A DNA stretch of 64,000 nt from Sideroxydans sp. (GTDB taxonomy: Bacteria; Pseudomonadota; Gammaproteobacteria; Burkholderiales; Gallionellaceae), in contig JAQTUV010000007.1 in the NCBI GenBank assembly GCA_028707175.1, positions 1-64,000 on the forward strand, written 5' to 3'. Position 1 is the stretch's first letter; each line of letters starts with the position of its first letter. The notes beneath the pieces were generated by a model. That model searched no databases. It saw only the letters and a program-made list of their open reading frames with translations, and was not told the DNA's origin. The position numbers were made by a program, and so were the translations under genes. Positions 29,982 to 40,257 of the stretch are shown here, piece by piece.

Positions 29982-30628
29982 AACGTATCGCCCGCTCCAC
30001 CCTGCAAACAGCGGCTAATTTGATCTTCTTCGCCATCATCGGCACCGCCATTCTCGCGTCCACCTACTTCATGACACATGACGCTATCGTGAAGAGCGAA
30101 GAAGCTGAAAAAATGAAACTCATCACACAGATCGTGCCGACGACGCTGTTCGATAACGACATCATCCAAGACAAACTGAGCGTCGCACCAAGCCCGTTGC
30201 TGGGTACGGAAGACGTCACCATCGCCTATCGCGCCCGCCTCAATGGCGAGCCGTCTGCTGTCGTGCTGGAATCAATCGCACCAGATGGTTACAGCGGCAA
30301 GATCGCACTCATCCTCGCCGTGCGCGCCAATGGCGAACTAGCCGGCGTACGTGTGGTGACTCACAAAGAGACCCCCGGTCTAGGCGACTATATCGAGCTA
30401 CCGAAAGACCCTTGGATCAAAGGGTTCGACGGCAAATCGCGCGAGGTGTACAAAGACGATGATTGGAAAGTGAAGAAGGATGGCGGCCAGTTTGCATACA
30501 TGGCAGGGGCAACCATCACCCCACGTGCCATCGTGAAAGCGGTGAACAAGGCACTTATCTACTACGCTGAGAATCGTGAACAATTGTTCGCGGCGAATGA
30601 ACCCGTGAAGAAGGAGAAACGCAAATGA
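29978..30628 (+). CDS. rsxG: Electron transport complex subunit RsxG/RnfG
   Basis: Periplasm-facing flavoprotein with one N-terminal membrane anchor (AANLIFFAIIGTAILASTYF). The 216 residues include GYSGKIALILAVRANGELAGVRV and THKETPGLGDYI. AGATITPRAIV holds the Thr that binds FMN through a phosphoester bond. Start and stop both overlap the neighbouring rsx genes. Confidence 0.95.
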   Translation: MKRIARSTLQTAANLIFFAIIGTAILASTYFMTHDAIVKSEEAEKMKLITQIVPTTLFDNDIIQDKLSVAPSPLLGTEDVTIAYRARLNGEPSAVVLESIAPDGYSGKIALILAVRANGELAGVRVVTHKETPGLGDYIELPKDPWIKGFDGKSREVYKDDDWKVKKDGGQFAYMAGATITPRAIVKAVNKALIYYAENREQLFAANEPVKKEKRK

Positions 30629-31323
30629 CTCTCCAAGAATTCCGCGACATCTTCCACAACGGTATGTGGAAGCAGAACCCAGGCATCGTGCAATTGCTCG
30701 GCCTGTGTCCACTGTTGGCTGTGAGTAGCTCGGTGGTGAACGGCGTGAGCTTGGGACTCGCTACCGCCATCGTGATGGCATTGAGCGGCGCATCCATCGC
30801 GCCTATCCGCAACTACGTACCGAACGAGATCCGCATCCCCGTATTCATCCTCATCATCGCGGTGTTGGTCACCGTGGTGCAATACCTGATGAATGCTTAC
30901 ATGTACGGCCTGTACGTCGTACTCGGCATCTTCATCCCCCTTATCGTCACCAACTGCATCGTGCTGGCACGGGTGGAAGCCTTTGCCTCCAAGAATGGCG
31001 CAATGGCTTCCGCATGGGATGGATTCTCCATGGGGCTTGGCCTGACTGCCGTGCTCGGCGTATTGGGAGCAATACGTGAAGTCGTCGGCAAAGGCACTCT
31101 ATTTTCCGGTATTGATCTAGCCTTGGGCGACATGGCGCATGGCTGGGTGTTGCATGTTATCCCCGACTACAAGGGCTTCCTGCTCGCCATTCTGCCACCC
31201 GGTGCATTCATCGGCCTAGGCCTGCTCATCGCAGGTAAGAACTGGCTGAACCTGCGCGCCGAAGCTAAGGCGCGCAACAAACCCGCGTCTGCTCCGACCG
31301 TGGGCGAGGCTGTGCAAGGATGA
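30625..31323 (+). CDS. rsxE: Electron transport complex subunit RsxE/RnfE
   Basis: Integral membrane subunit homologous to RsxA. The 232 residues include NPGIVQLLGLCPLLAVSSS, FIPLIVTNCIVLARVEAFASKN and six membrane segments, with the paired cysteines matching those of RsxA. The operon continues directly into nth (ATGA overlap), as in E. coli rsxABCDGE-nth. Confidence 0.96.
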   Translation: MTLQEFRDIFHNGMWKQNPGIVQLLGLCPLLAVSSSVVNGVSLGLATAIVMALSGASIAPIRNYVPNEIRIPVFILIIAVLVTVVQYLMNAYMYGLYVVLGIFIPLIVTNCIVLARVEAFASKNGAMASAWDGFSMGLGLTAVLGVLGAIREVVGKGTLFSGIDLALGDMAHGWVLHVIPDYKGFLLAILPPGAFIGLGLLIAGKNWLNLRAEAKARNKPASAPTVGEAVQG

Positions 31324-31952
31324 ATGCGGCAAAACGGCGCGAGATCTTCTTGCGCCTGCAAGCGGCCAATCCTCACCCCACCACCGAACTAGAGCACAAG
31401 ACCTCCTTCGAACTGCTGGTCGCGGTGATCCTCTCTGCGCAAGCCACTGACAAGAGCGTGAACCTTGCCACGCGCGAACTCTTCCCTGTCGCCAACACGC
31501 CGCAAAAGATAGCCGACCTCGGCGAGAACGAATTGCGCGGGTACGTACAGCGCATCGGCCTGTATCAAACCAAGAGCAAACACATCATCCAGATGTGCCG
31601 CATCCTGCTGGAGCAACATGACGGACAAGTGCCGCAGACACGCGAAGCGCTGGAAGCCCTGCCCGGCGTGGGCCGCAAAACCGCCAACGTCATCCTCAAC
31701 ACCGCCTTCGGTCAACCCACCATCGCCGTGGATACACACATCTTCCGCATCAGCAATCGTATTGGTTTAGCACCTGGCAAAGACGTACAAGAAGTCGAAA
31801 AGAAACTATTGAAGTTCGTGCCGGATGAATTCAAACTCGACGCGCACCATTGGCTCATCCTGCATGGACGTTACACCTGTGTGGCACGCAAGCCAAAGTG
31901 CGGCGACTGCATCATTGAAGATCTGTGTGAATACAAAAAGAAAGAATTGTGA
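31320..31952 (+). CDS. nth: Endonuclease III
   Basis: DNA glycosylase/AP lyase that removes oxidised pyrimidines. The 210 residues contain the helix-hairpin-helix LPGVGRKTANVILNTAFG with the catalytic Lys, the catalytic Asp in VDTHIFRISNR, and the 4Fe-4S cluster CVARKPKCGDCIIEDLC with C-x6-C-x2-C-x5-C spacing. It is co-transcribed with the rsx genes and shares a TGATG junction with the next gene. Confidence 0.97.
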   Translation: MNAAKRREIFLRLQAANPHPTTELEHKTSFELLVAVILSAQATDKSVNLATRELFPVANTPQKIADLGENELRGYVQRIGLYQTKSKHIIQMCRILLEQHDGQVPQTREALEALPGVGRKTANVILNTAFGQPTIAVDTHIFRISNRIGLAPGKDVQEVEKKLLKFVPDEFKLDAHHWLILHGRYTCVARKPKCGDCIIEDLCEYKKKEL

Positions 31953-32374
31953 TGTTCAATCCCACCCGCGATGAAGCGCGTCTTTTCCTATTCGAATCTT
32001 GGCGTAAGCGCTGCGCTAAGGAACTGCTGTCTCCGCTAGAAGACCTGACGGCGCAGCTGATCGACAAACATCCCGAATACCACGCCATCTTCAACGATGC
32101 CGAAAAGAATCGAGATAAGGATTTTGCTGCGGATGGTTCCGTGGTGAATCCTTTTCTGCACCTGATGATGCACCTGACCATCGAAGAACAAATTTCTATT
32201 GGCCAGCCACACGGCATCCGTGAACAATTTCAGCGATTGACGCAGAAGTATGAATCCGAACACGAAGCGCAACACGCAATGATGGATTGTTTAGGCGAGA
32301 TGATTTGGCAGGCGCAACGTAATAAAACCGCTCCTGATGCAGCGGTTTATTTGGGGTGTTTAGGAAAACAGTAG
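31952..32374 (+). CDS. DUF1841 family protein
   Basis: The 140 residues, MFNPTRDEARLFLFESWRKR at the start and HLMMHLTIEEQISIGQPHGI in the middle, match the DUF1841 family of beta/gammaproteobacteria. It is soluble and helical, with several conserved His. The function is unknown. The start is the ATG that overlaps the nth stop (TGATG); a GTG three bases earlier is the alternative. It is the last gene of the rsx transcript. Confidence 0.85.
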   Translation: MFNPTRDEARLFLFESWRKRCAKELLSPLEDLTAQLIDKHPEYHAIFNDAEKNRDKDFAADGSVVNPFLHLMMHLTIEEQISIGQPHGIREQFQRLTQKYESEHEAQHAMMDCLGEMIWQAQRNKTAPDAAVYLGCLGKQ

Positions 32375-32381
32375 GGAGTGA

Positions 32382-33140
32382 TTAAGATTCACTGGCAGGT
32401 GGAATGGTTGGCTTGCGCAAAGCAAGCAATGCCGTCACGTAACCAGATAAACAGTATCCAAGAAATAACAAGAATAAATTTTGCGCAGGATTTTGCGCAA
32501 CAAATATAAAAAACAGTGCGACCAAAAAGATGCTAAAGAAAGGCACGCTCTTGCGCATGTTGATGGTTTTGAAGCTGTAGTACTTGATGTTACTAACCAT
32601 GCTTAAACCCGCAAAAACGGTAAGTGCTGCAGCCCCCCAACGCAAGTCATGCCCTGTATAGCCATAATCTAGTGCCACCCACACAGCGCCAGCCACCAAA
32701 GCCGCAGCCGCTGGGCTGGGCAATCCTTGGAAGTAGCGTTTGTCGATCACATCGATATTGGTATTGAAACGAGCCAAACGTAGCGCTGCACTCGCGCAAT
32801 AGATGAAAGCGGCGAACCACCCCCATTTACCCAGATCTCGGAACGCCCATTCGTACATTAAGATGGAGGGCGCAACGCCGAATGAAACCATATCAGACAA
32901 GCTGTCATATTCCGCGCCGAACTCACTTTGCGTGTGTGTCATGCGTGCTACTCGCCCGTCCAAACCATCCAATACCATTGCAACAAAGATAGCGACCGCA
33001 GCCACCTCATACTTGCCATTCATCGATTGCACGATGGCATAGAAACCTGCAAACAGGGCCGCCGTGGTGAACAGGTTGGGCAGCAAATAAATGCTGCGCC
33101 GACGGAGGTTCATTTTTTCGCGCTGTTTGAGATCAATCAT
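32382..33140 (-). CDS. pssA: CDP-diacylglycerol--serine O-phosphatidyltransferase
   Basis: Makes phosphatidylserine, precursor of phosphatidylethanolamine, in the inner membrane. The 252 residues carry the CDP-alcohol phosphotransferase motif in DGLDGRVARMTHTQSEFG followed by AEYDSLSD, plus about six to eight membrane segments. This is the membrane-embedded class II type rather than the E. coli type. It follows ilvC, as in many Betaproteobacteria, but the two are separated by a terminator. Confidence 0.94.
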   Translation of the reverse strand: MIDLKQREKMNLRRRSIYLLPNLFTTAALFAGFYAIVQSMNGKYEVAAVAIFVAMVLDGLDGRVARMTHTQSEFGAEYDSLSDMVSFGVAPSILMYEWAFRDLGKWGWFAAFIYCASAALRLARFNTNIDVIDKRYFQGLPSPAAAALVAGAVWVALDYGYTGHDLRWGAAALTVFAGLSMVSNIKYYSFKTINMRKSVPFFSIFLVALFFIFVAQNPAQNLFLLFLGYCLSGYVTALLALRKPTIPPASES

Positions 33141-33210
33141 AGTGAGGGCACTGTTGCCAAGTTTGGGGTCGTTGAGGGCACTTTATCACCGAAAGTGACT
33201 TGGGCGTAAC

Positions 33211-33272
33211 ATGAAAAAAGGGGAAGCGATTTGGGCACGGAGATTTTAACCTCCTCCCAAACCCCTTCCCCT
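33211..33272 (-). terminator. Terminator-like hairpin after ilvC
   Basis: Read on the minus strand, AAGGGGAAGGGGTTTGGG pairs imperfectly with CCCAAATCGCTTCCCCTT across a short loop and ends in a T run. It lies between the ilvC stop and the pssA start. Confidence 0.65.
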
Positions 33273-33281
33273 TCGTGCTTC

Positions 33282-34829
<1,548 letters not shown>

Positions 34830-34830
<1 letters not shown>

Positions 34831-36536
34831 CACAAGTCCTCCGCCAAAATCACTTCAGACAAACCCTTGCCGCCAGGAACCATCGGATAGACGTTTTCTG
34901 TCGAGTCGGTACGGAAGTCGAGGAACACCAGATCATCTTTGCGCGCAAAAGCTTCTTTCAAAGCGCCTTCCACATCGGAAGGTTTATCCACACGGATACC
35001 CACGTGACCATACGCCTCGGCCAACTTCGCAAAGTCTGGCAATGCATCCATGTAGGAGTGCGAATAACGATTGCCATGGAAGAACTCTTGCCACTGGCGC
35101 ACCATGCCCAAATAACGATTGTTCAACGCAATGATCTTGATGGGAATGTTGTATTGCTTGCAGGTGGACAGCTCCTGAATGTTCATCTGGATACTGCCCT
35201 CACCTGTCACACAGGCCACAGCCGCACCTGGATGAGCGAGTTGCACCCCCATCGCAGCAGGCAAACCAAAGCCCATCGTGCCCAAGCCGCCAGAATTGAT
35301 CCATTGGCGAGGTTTATCAAACTTGTAATATTGAGCCGCCCACATCTGATGTTGCCCCACGTCAGACGTGATGAATGCTTCACCACGAGTGATCTCGTAT
35401 AGCTTCTCGATGACGAATTGTGGCTTGATGAGTTCGTCGGAGTTCTTGTAGGTCAGCGACTTGCGGCTACGCCACGTATCGATCTGCTGCCACCAAGTCT
35501 TCAGGTTAGCCGCATCAGGTTTCTGTTTGCTCGCAGCCAACACGCCCAGCATGTCGGTCAACACTTGCTTCACATCACCAACAATAGGCACATCGACTTT
35601 GACGCGCTTCGAGATACTTGCCGGATCGATGTCGACGTGGATGATCTTGCGTGGTACGGAAGTGAAATGCTTCACATTGCCAACAACGCGATCATCGAAG
35701 CGTGCGCCAACTGCCAACAACACGTCGCAATCCTGCATCGCAAGATTCGCTTCGTAAGTGCCGTGCATGCCCAACATACCGAGATTTTGCGTATCGGTAG
35801 CTGGGTAACCGCCCAAACCCATCAGCGTATTGGTGACGGGGAATCCAAGCTTTCGCACCAACTCTGTCAGTTGCGTGGAAGCATCAGACAGCACCACACC
35901 GCCACCGGCATACACCATGGGACGTTTAGCTTCGAGTAACAGCTTAACCGCTTCTTTAACCAACCCCATGTCGCCATGCGTTTGCGGATTGTAAGAACGG
36001 ATGCTGACAGACTCGGGATAATGGAACTCGGTTTTAGTGTTTGAAACATCCTTAGGGATATCCACCAGCACAGGGCCCGGGCGTCCGGACTTCGCCAGAT
36101 AGAACGCTTTTTTCAGCGTAACCGCGAGGTCTTTGACATCCTTGACTAGGAAGTTATGTTTAACGCAGGGGCGTGTAATACCGACCGCATCCACTTCTTG
36201 GAACGCATCTTCACCGATGAAGCTGGTCGGCACTTGACCGCTGATGACCACCATCGGGATGGAGTCCATATAGGCAGTGGCGATACCCGTCACCGCATTG
36301 GTCAAGCCGGGGCCGGAGGTGACTAATGCCACGCCGACTTTGTCTGTGGAGCGCGAATAGCCGTCTGCCGCATGCACAGCTGCCTGTTCGTGACGCACCA
36401 AGACGTGCTTAACCTTATCCTGCTGAAACAGTGCGTCGTAGATGAACAGCACTGCACCGCCAGGGTAGCCAAAGACGTACTCGACGCCCTCTTCCTGCAA
36501 ACATTTGATGGTTATTTCTGCGCCGGTCAGTTCCAT
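34830..36536 (-). CDS. ilvI: Acetolactate synthase large (catalytic) subunit
   Basis: Thiamine-diphosphate enzyme that joins two pyruvates, or pyruvate and 2-ketobutyrate. The 568 residues include VFGYPGGAVLFIYDAL with the catalytic Glu region just after (RHEQAAVHAADGY), a central FAD-binding part (GMHGTYEANLAMQDCDVLLA), and the ThDP/Mg motif GEGSIQMNIQELSTCKQY with NNRYLGMV. A good promoter lies at 36577-36605. It may equally be named ilvB. Confidence 0.97.
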
Positions 36537-36576
36537 GAGCGAAAACCTATGAATTGCTTCGAATTAAAGACCGCGC

Positions 36577-36605
36577 AAGATAAAGGCTGGCGGCGTTTTG
36601 GTCAA
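36577..36605 (-). promoter_or_regulatory. Candidate sigma-70 promoter of ilvI-ilvH-ilvC
   Basis: On the minus strand, TTGACC (36600-36605) is followed after exactly 17 bases by TATCTT (36577-36582). The leader to the ilvI ATG is about 35 bases, too short for a classical peptide attenuator. Confidence 0.6.
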
Positions 36606-36633
36606 CCCCAATCAAATCAAAAAACCGCGAAAA

Positions 36634-36662
36634 CCCTTGTAGCAACAGGAATTTGCTATGAT
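36634..36662 (+). promoter_or_regulatory. Candidate promoter of the sigma factor gene
   Basis: TATGAT at 36657-36662 is a good -10. The -35 is weak (CCCTTG at 17-base spacing, or TTGTAG at 14). It diverges from the ilv promoter. Confidence 0.4.
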
Positions 36663-36686
36663 GCGCGCCCCAAAGGAGCTGCAATA

Positions 36687-37268
36687 TTGTCCACCCGAGA
36701 ACAACTGTCTGATTTTCTTGCCAGCGTCGAACGTCGAGCCTACAAACACGCGACATTCGCGGTACGCGACCCGCATATTGCATTAGATATCGTGCAAGAT
36801 GCGATGCTAAAACTGTCTGAAAAATATGGCGACAGACCATCAGAAGAGTTCCCGATGTTGTTTCACCGCATCCTGCAGAACACCATTTTGGATCACTTTC
36901 GCCGCCAAAAAGTACGCTCCTTTTGGCTCACCCCATTTTCCTCATTTACCTCACAACAAGCAGAGGAAGAGTTTGACCCACTAGATGTCTTAGAAGACCC
37001 CGACAATCCAGCCCAAGCTGCGCACCCAGATGATTCATTACAACAAGCCCAGATCATAGACATCATTGAAACAGCGCTTAGTTGCTTACCCCCCCGTCAA
37101 CGAGAAGCCTTCTTATTACGTTACTGGGAAGAATTAGATACTGCCGAGACCGCCGCTGCGATGGGATGTTCAGAAGGCAGCGTCAAAACACATTGCTCAC
37201 GTGCAACACACGCTATGACAAAAATGCTAAAAGCGAAAGGAGTCGATTTATCATGGGAATCAAATTAA
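36687..37268 (+). CDS. ECF-type RNA polymerase sigma factor, TTG start
   Basis: Alternative sigma factor of 193 residues. Region 2 is about 20-85 (PHIALDIVQDAMLKLSEKY, ILQNTILDHFRRQKVRSF) and region 4 about 130-185 (LSCLPPRQREAFLLRYWEEL, then TAAAMGCSEGSVKTHCSRA as the helix-turn-helix). I place the start at TTG 36687 because AAAGGAG lies eight bases upstream and the protein then begins STREQLSDFL; a longer frame runs back into ilvI. The next two genes, DUF3619 and DUF3106, follow it in many Betaproteobacteria, which suggests sigma, anti-sigma and periplasmic sensor. Confidence 0.88.
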   Translation: MSTREQLSDFLASVERRAYKHATFAVRDPHIALDIVQDAMLKLSEKYGDRPSEEFPMLFHRILQNTILDHFRRQKVRSFWLTPFSSFTSQQAEEEFDPLDVLEDPDNPAQAAHPDDSLQQAQIIDIIETALSCLPPRQREAFLLRYWEELDTAETAAAMGCSEGSVKTHCSRATHAMTKMLKAKGVDLSWESN

Positions 37269-37603
37269 ACACCAGCGAATTTCGCCAACACCTAAATCGC
37301 TCAACCACGCAACTTGAGAGCGAAACAATAGACAAACTTCTCAGCGCTCGCCGCAATGCCTTACAAGCGCAGAATCGCTATACGCAACGTGCCCCTGTTG
37401 TTGCTTGGCTGTACGAACACGGCATCATTGGACACCACTCACACAACAAACGTAGCGCACTAAATTTAGGTTTGGCTGCCTTGTTCGCCATCACCATCAT
37501 CAGTGGTTTTACCTACTGGCAAAGCAATCAAAAACACATTCAAAGCAATGTTGACATCGCCATCCTGACGGATGAGCTACCCGTCAATATGTACGTTGAC
37601 TGA
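37253..37603 (+). CDS. DUF3619 family single-pass membrane protein, putative anti-sigma factor
   Basis: The 116 residues comprise a cytosolic N-terminal half (SEFRQHLNRSTTQLESETID), a single membrane segment (LGLAALFAITIISGFTYW, about residues 72-90) and a short outer tail. This topology, together with the 16-base overlap with the sigma gene, resembles a membrane anti-sigma factor. The family itself has no assigned function, so this is an inference. GAAAGGAG sits about ten bases before the ATG. Confidence 0.8.
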   Translation: MGIKLNTSEFRQHLNRSTTQLESETIDKLLSARRNALQAQNRYTQRAPVVAWLYEHGIIGHHSHNKRSALNLGLAALFAITIISGFTYWQSNQKHIQSNVDIAILTDELPVNMYVD

Positions 37604-37625
37604 TTTGGATCAATCTGGAGTTGAT

Positions 37626-37997
37626 ATGTCACGATTTTTTACTCACTTGATGGCCGGCCTGTTACTCCTTCCACTTGCTGCGCAGGCAGACTCTTGGGCA
37701 TCTCTGAGCGCAGAACAGCAACATATCCTTGCGCCACTTTCAAGCACATGGAGCAACCTTCCTAACGAAGAACAAGAGAACTACATTGCCATCACGAAGG
37801 GGTACGCCAAACTTACTCCCGAGAAACAACAACGCCTGCACGAACAGATGGCAACTTGGGCAAAATTAACACCGGAACAACGTCAGCGTGCGCGCGAAAA
37901 ATTCACTGCATTTAGCAAAGTCCCCGCAGAAAAACGTGAGGCGGTGAAACAGATGGTGCGTGAACAACAAGCCGATCCTGCCAGCACTACAAAATAA
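37626..37997 (+). CDS. DUF3106 family exported protein
   Basis: The 123 residues comprise a signal peptide (cleavage after AAQA) and a helical mature part with repeating LT/LS-x-EQ motifs: SLSAEQQHIL, KLTPEKQQRL and KLTPEQRQRAREK. These recall the LTxxQ motifs of CpxP/Spy-like periplasmic sensors or chaperones. A GGAG lies eight bases before the ATG. It probably acts as the periplasmic sensing partner of the upstream sigma/DUF3619 pair. Confidence 0.82.
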   Translation: MSRFFTHLMAGLLLLPLAAQADSWASLSAEQQHILAPLSSTWSNLPNEEQENYIAITKGYAKLTPEKQQRLHEQMATWAKLTPEQRQRAREKFTAFSKVPAEKREAVKQMVREQQADPASTTK

Positions 37998-38005
37998 ACG
38001 CCAAG

Positions 38006-39085
38006 TCAGCGGCGCTCAGTGCGCCACAACATCGCCAGCGCCAGCCCAAGGAATATCCACATCATGGCCGTTGCACTGAACAGCGGCCACCAATCCTTGA
38101 GCGCACCCAAATTAGCGAACAATCGGCTAGAAAAGTGGAACCCCAAGCCCAACACCACCCCCAAGAATATCTTGCTGCTAACGCCGCCTTCGCGTTTGTT
38201 ATAAGAAGAGAACGGCAAAGCCAATAACATCATCACCAATACCGCAAAAGGGTAAGCCAACTTGTTCCACATAGCGATCTCGTAACGCGCCGTCTTTTGC
38301 TTGTTATCGTCCAGATGCTGGATGTATTGATACAAGCTCCACGCCGACATCTGCTCAGGCTCGATCAACAACACTGTAAAAATATTCGGGTTCAGCGCCG
38401 ACATCCATTCCATCCTGTCTAACTGATTCGCCTGTGCACCAGCCTCGCTGAACTTCGTCTGCTTAACACCCGTCAACTCCCAATTTTGTCCATTTTGATA
38501 AGTTGCACGTTCTGCCGCCGTGATGCTGCGCAAGTGATACCGCTCATCAAACTGATAAATACTGAGCCCCATCAAAGTGGTATCAGGCAATACAGTCTTC
38601 ACATTAACGAAGCTCCCTTCGTCCTTCAACCACACGCCCGAACGAAACTCGCTCAAGCTCACATTCGCATTTTTAGCTTTTAATTTGATCTGCTTGGCCA
38701 AATGTTGGCTGGGTGGTGCAACAAACTCGCCGACCACAAAACAAGCCACCATAAAAGGCAGTCCGATGCGCAACAAGGAATAGATCAACTGCTTTAGCGA
38801 GACCCCCGAAGCTCGATAAACAGTGAGCTCTGAATTTGCCGCCATTTGCACCAGCGCAAAGATAGTGCCGATCAAAACTGCAACGGGAAATAGCTCGTAG
38901 ATATGGTTAGGGGCGGTGAGCAAAACAAACAGCAACACATAACCCATGTGATAGCCGCTCCCCTCGCCCATCTCATTCATCTGATTGATGAGGTCGAGCA
39001 ACTCAAACAACATAAGCAGTGCCGCGAACACCATGAGCACGCTCAGGTAGATCTCTTTTGCCAAATAGCGTGTTAACAGATTCAT
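38006..39085 (-). CDS. lptG: LPS export permease LptG
   Basis: Inner-membrane permease of the LptB2FG transporter that extracts lipopolysaccharide for export. The 359 residues have an N-terminal membrane pair (NLLTRYLAKEIYLSVLMVFAALLMLF), a periplasmic beta-jellyroll in the middle, and four more C-terminal membrane segments (AMWNKLAYPFAVLVMMLLALPF). The ATG at 39085 overlaps the lptF stop (ATGA); an earlier TTG at 39103 is unlikely. Confidence 0.95.
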   Translation of the reverse strand: MNLLTRYLAKEIYLSVLMVFAALLMLFELLDLINQMNEMGEGSGYHMGYVLLFVLLTAPNHIYELFPVAVLIGTIFALVQMAANSELTVYRASGVSLKQLIYSLLRIGLPFMVACFVVGEFVAPPSQHLAKQIKLKAKNANVSLSEFRSGVWLKDEGSFVNVKTVLPDTTLMGLSIYQFDERYHLRSITAAERATYQNGQNWELTGVKQTKFSEAGAQANQLDRMEWMSALNPNIFTVLLIEPEQMSAWSLYQYIQHLDDNKQKTARYEIAMWNKLAYPFAVLVMMLLALPFSSYNKREGGVSSKIFLGVVLGLGFHFSSRLFANLGALKDWWPLFSATAMMWIFLGLALAMLWRTERR

Positions 39086-40224
39086 CGGCGCCACCTTTGC
39101 CAAGAGAATGGCGAGCTACGGTGATAGAAATACACAATCGTGCCCACCAACAACACCAGATGAATTCCCCACAAACCGACCAACATGCCAACCTTCTCAC
39201 GTGCAACCCAAGAGACAGCGATCGTCGACATGTTGTTGTAAAACATATAAATGACAATAGCGGCGATCATGCTAAATGAGCGCCCCGCACGCGGGTTCAC
39301 GTAACTCAACGGTATCGCCAGCAAAGCCAGCATAAGCGCTCCGAGCGGCAAACTAATACGCTCCACTAACTGAGATTGGTTCAAAGGATCTGGGTGCTGA
39401 ATGAGATAGAGCGTGGAATAGGCCCTTCGATTATGCGTCTCCTGCGGCAGCTCCACCGGTTCGATACGGATGGAATAACGTTCGAACTCCGCAATCTTAA
39501 AATCCGCCCGCCCTGGAATTCCTTCGTAACGAGAGCCATTCAACAACACGAGGAATCGATCACCGTTGGCCGCAATCTCCTGATACCCCTCTTTCGCCAC
39601 CATCGTTCCATCTTTACCATTCTGCACAGACTGCACAAAGATATTGGCAACACGCTTCTTCTCGACATCAACTTCTTCCAGAAAAAACACGCGATCCGCC
39701 TGCTTAGATTCCCTAAACACGCCCGGCGCAGCGGACGAAACATCGTCACGACTATTCAGACGCCGCTTGAACTCATCCGCCATCGACCATATCCACGGCG
39801 ACAGCACCAAACTCAGCAAAGCGATTACGGTCACCACAGGAAGCGTATAAGCCATCACAGGCCGTATGAATCGCGTCAACCCAACGCCTGACGAGAACCA
39901 CACCACCATCTCGCTATCGCGATAAACACGGGTCAATGTAAGCAATACAGATAGGAACAGACTGATGGAAAGTAAAACCGGAATAAAGCTCAAGGCACTA
40001 AAGCCCAAGATCACCATCACACCGTCCACCGCTAACGCACCACTGACGGACTCCCCCAGCAACTTAATCAATTGGGTAAAAACAACGATACCCATCAAAA
40101 TAGAGAAAATACGTAAGCCCGTACTCGCAAATTCCTTCACCAAAGACCAATAGAAGATGCCACGCACAGTACGCGTGCAATGCTTCTTTGACTTTTGGTC
40201 TGGGGATTGCGGATAATCGGGCAT
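39082..40224 (-). CDS. lptF: LPS export permease LptF
   Basis: Partner permease of LptG. The 380 residues show two N-terminal membrane segments, a periplasmic beta-jellyroll, and four C-terminal membrane segments (ISLPLGALMLALLAIPLSYV, NPRAGRSFSMIAAIVIYMFY). Typical LptF proteins begin near IFYWSLVKEFASTGL, so the first 22-25 residues (MPDYPQSPDQ...) are an unusual basic extension. An internal GTG just before that point is an alternative start. It is divergent from pepA, with only 33 bases between. Confidence 0.92.
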   Translation of the reverse strand: MPDYPQSPDQKSKKHCTRTVRGIFYWSLVKEFASTGLRIFSILMGIVVFTQLIKLLGESVSGALAVDGVMVILGFSALSFIPVLLSISLFLSVLLTLTRVYRDSEMVVWFSSGVGLTRFIRPVMAYTLPVVTVIALLSLVLSPWIWSMADEFKRRLNSRDDVSSAAPGVFRESKQADRVFFLEEVDVEKKRVANIFVQSVQNGKDGTMVAKEGYQEIAANGDRFLVLLNGSRYEGIPGRADFKIAEFERYSIRIEPVELPQETHNRRAYSTLYLIQHPDPLNQSQLVERISLPLGALMLALLAIPLSYVNPRAGRSFSMIAAIVIYMFYNNMSTIAVSWVAREKVGMLVGLWGIHLVLLVGTIVYFYHRSSPFSWQRWRR

Positions 40225-40257
40225 TGAAGTTCAATTCTGAAGAATAAGGAGTAGCAC

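Noticed and set aside
36372-36686. N-terminal extension of the sigma factor back into ilvI
   Set aside because: It runs antisense through ilvI and its promoter. A strong ribosome site at 36672-36678 marks the TTG at 36687 as the start.
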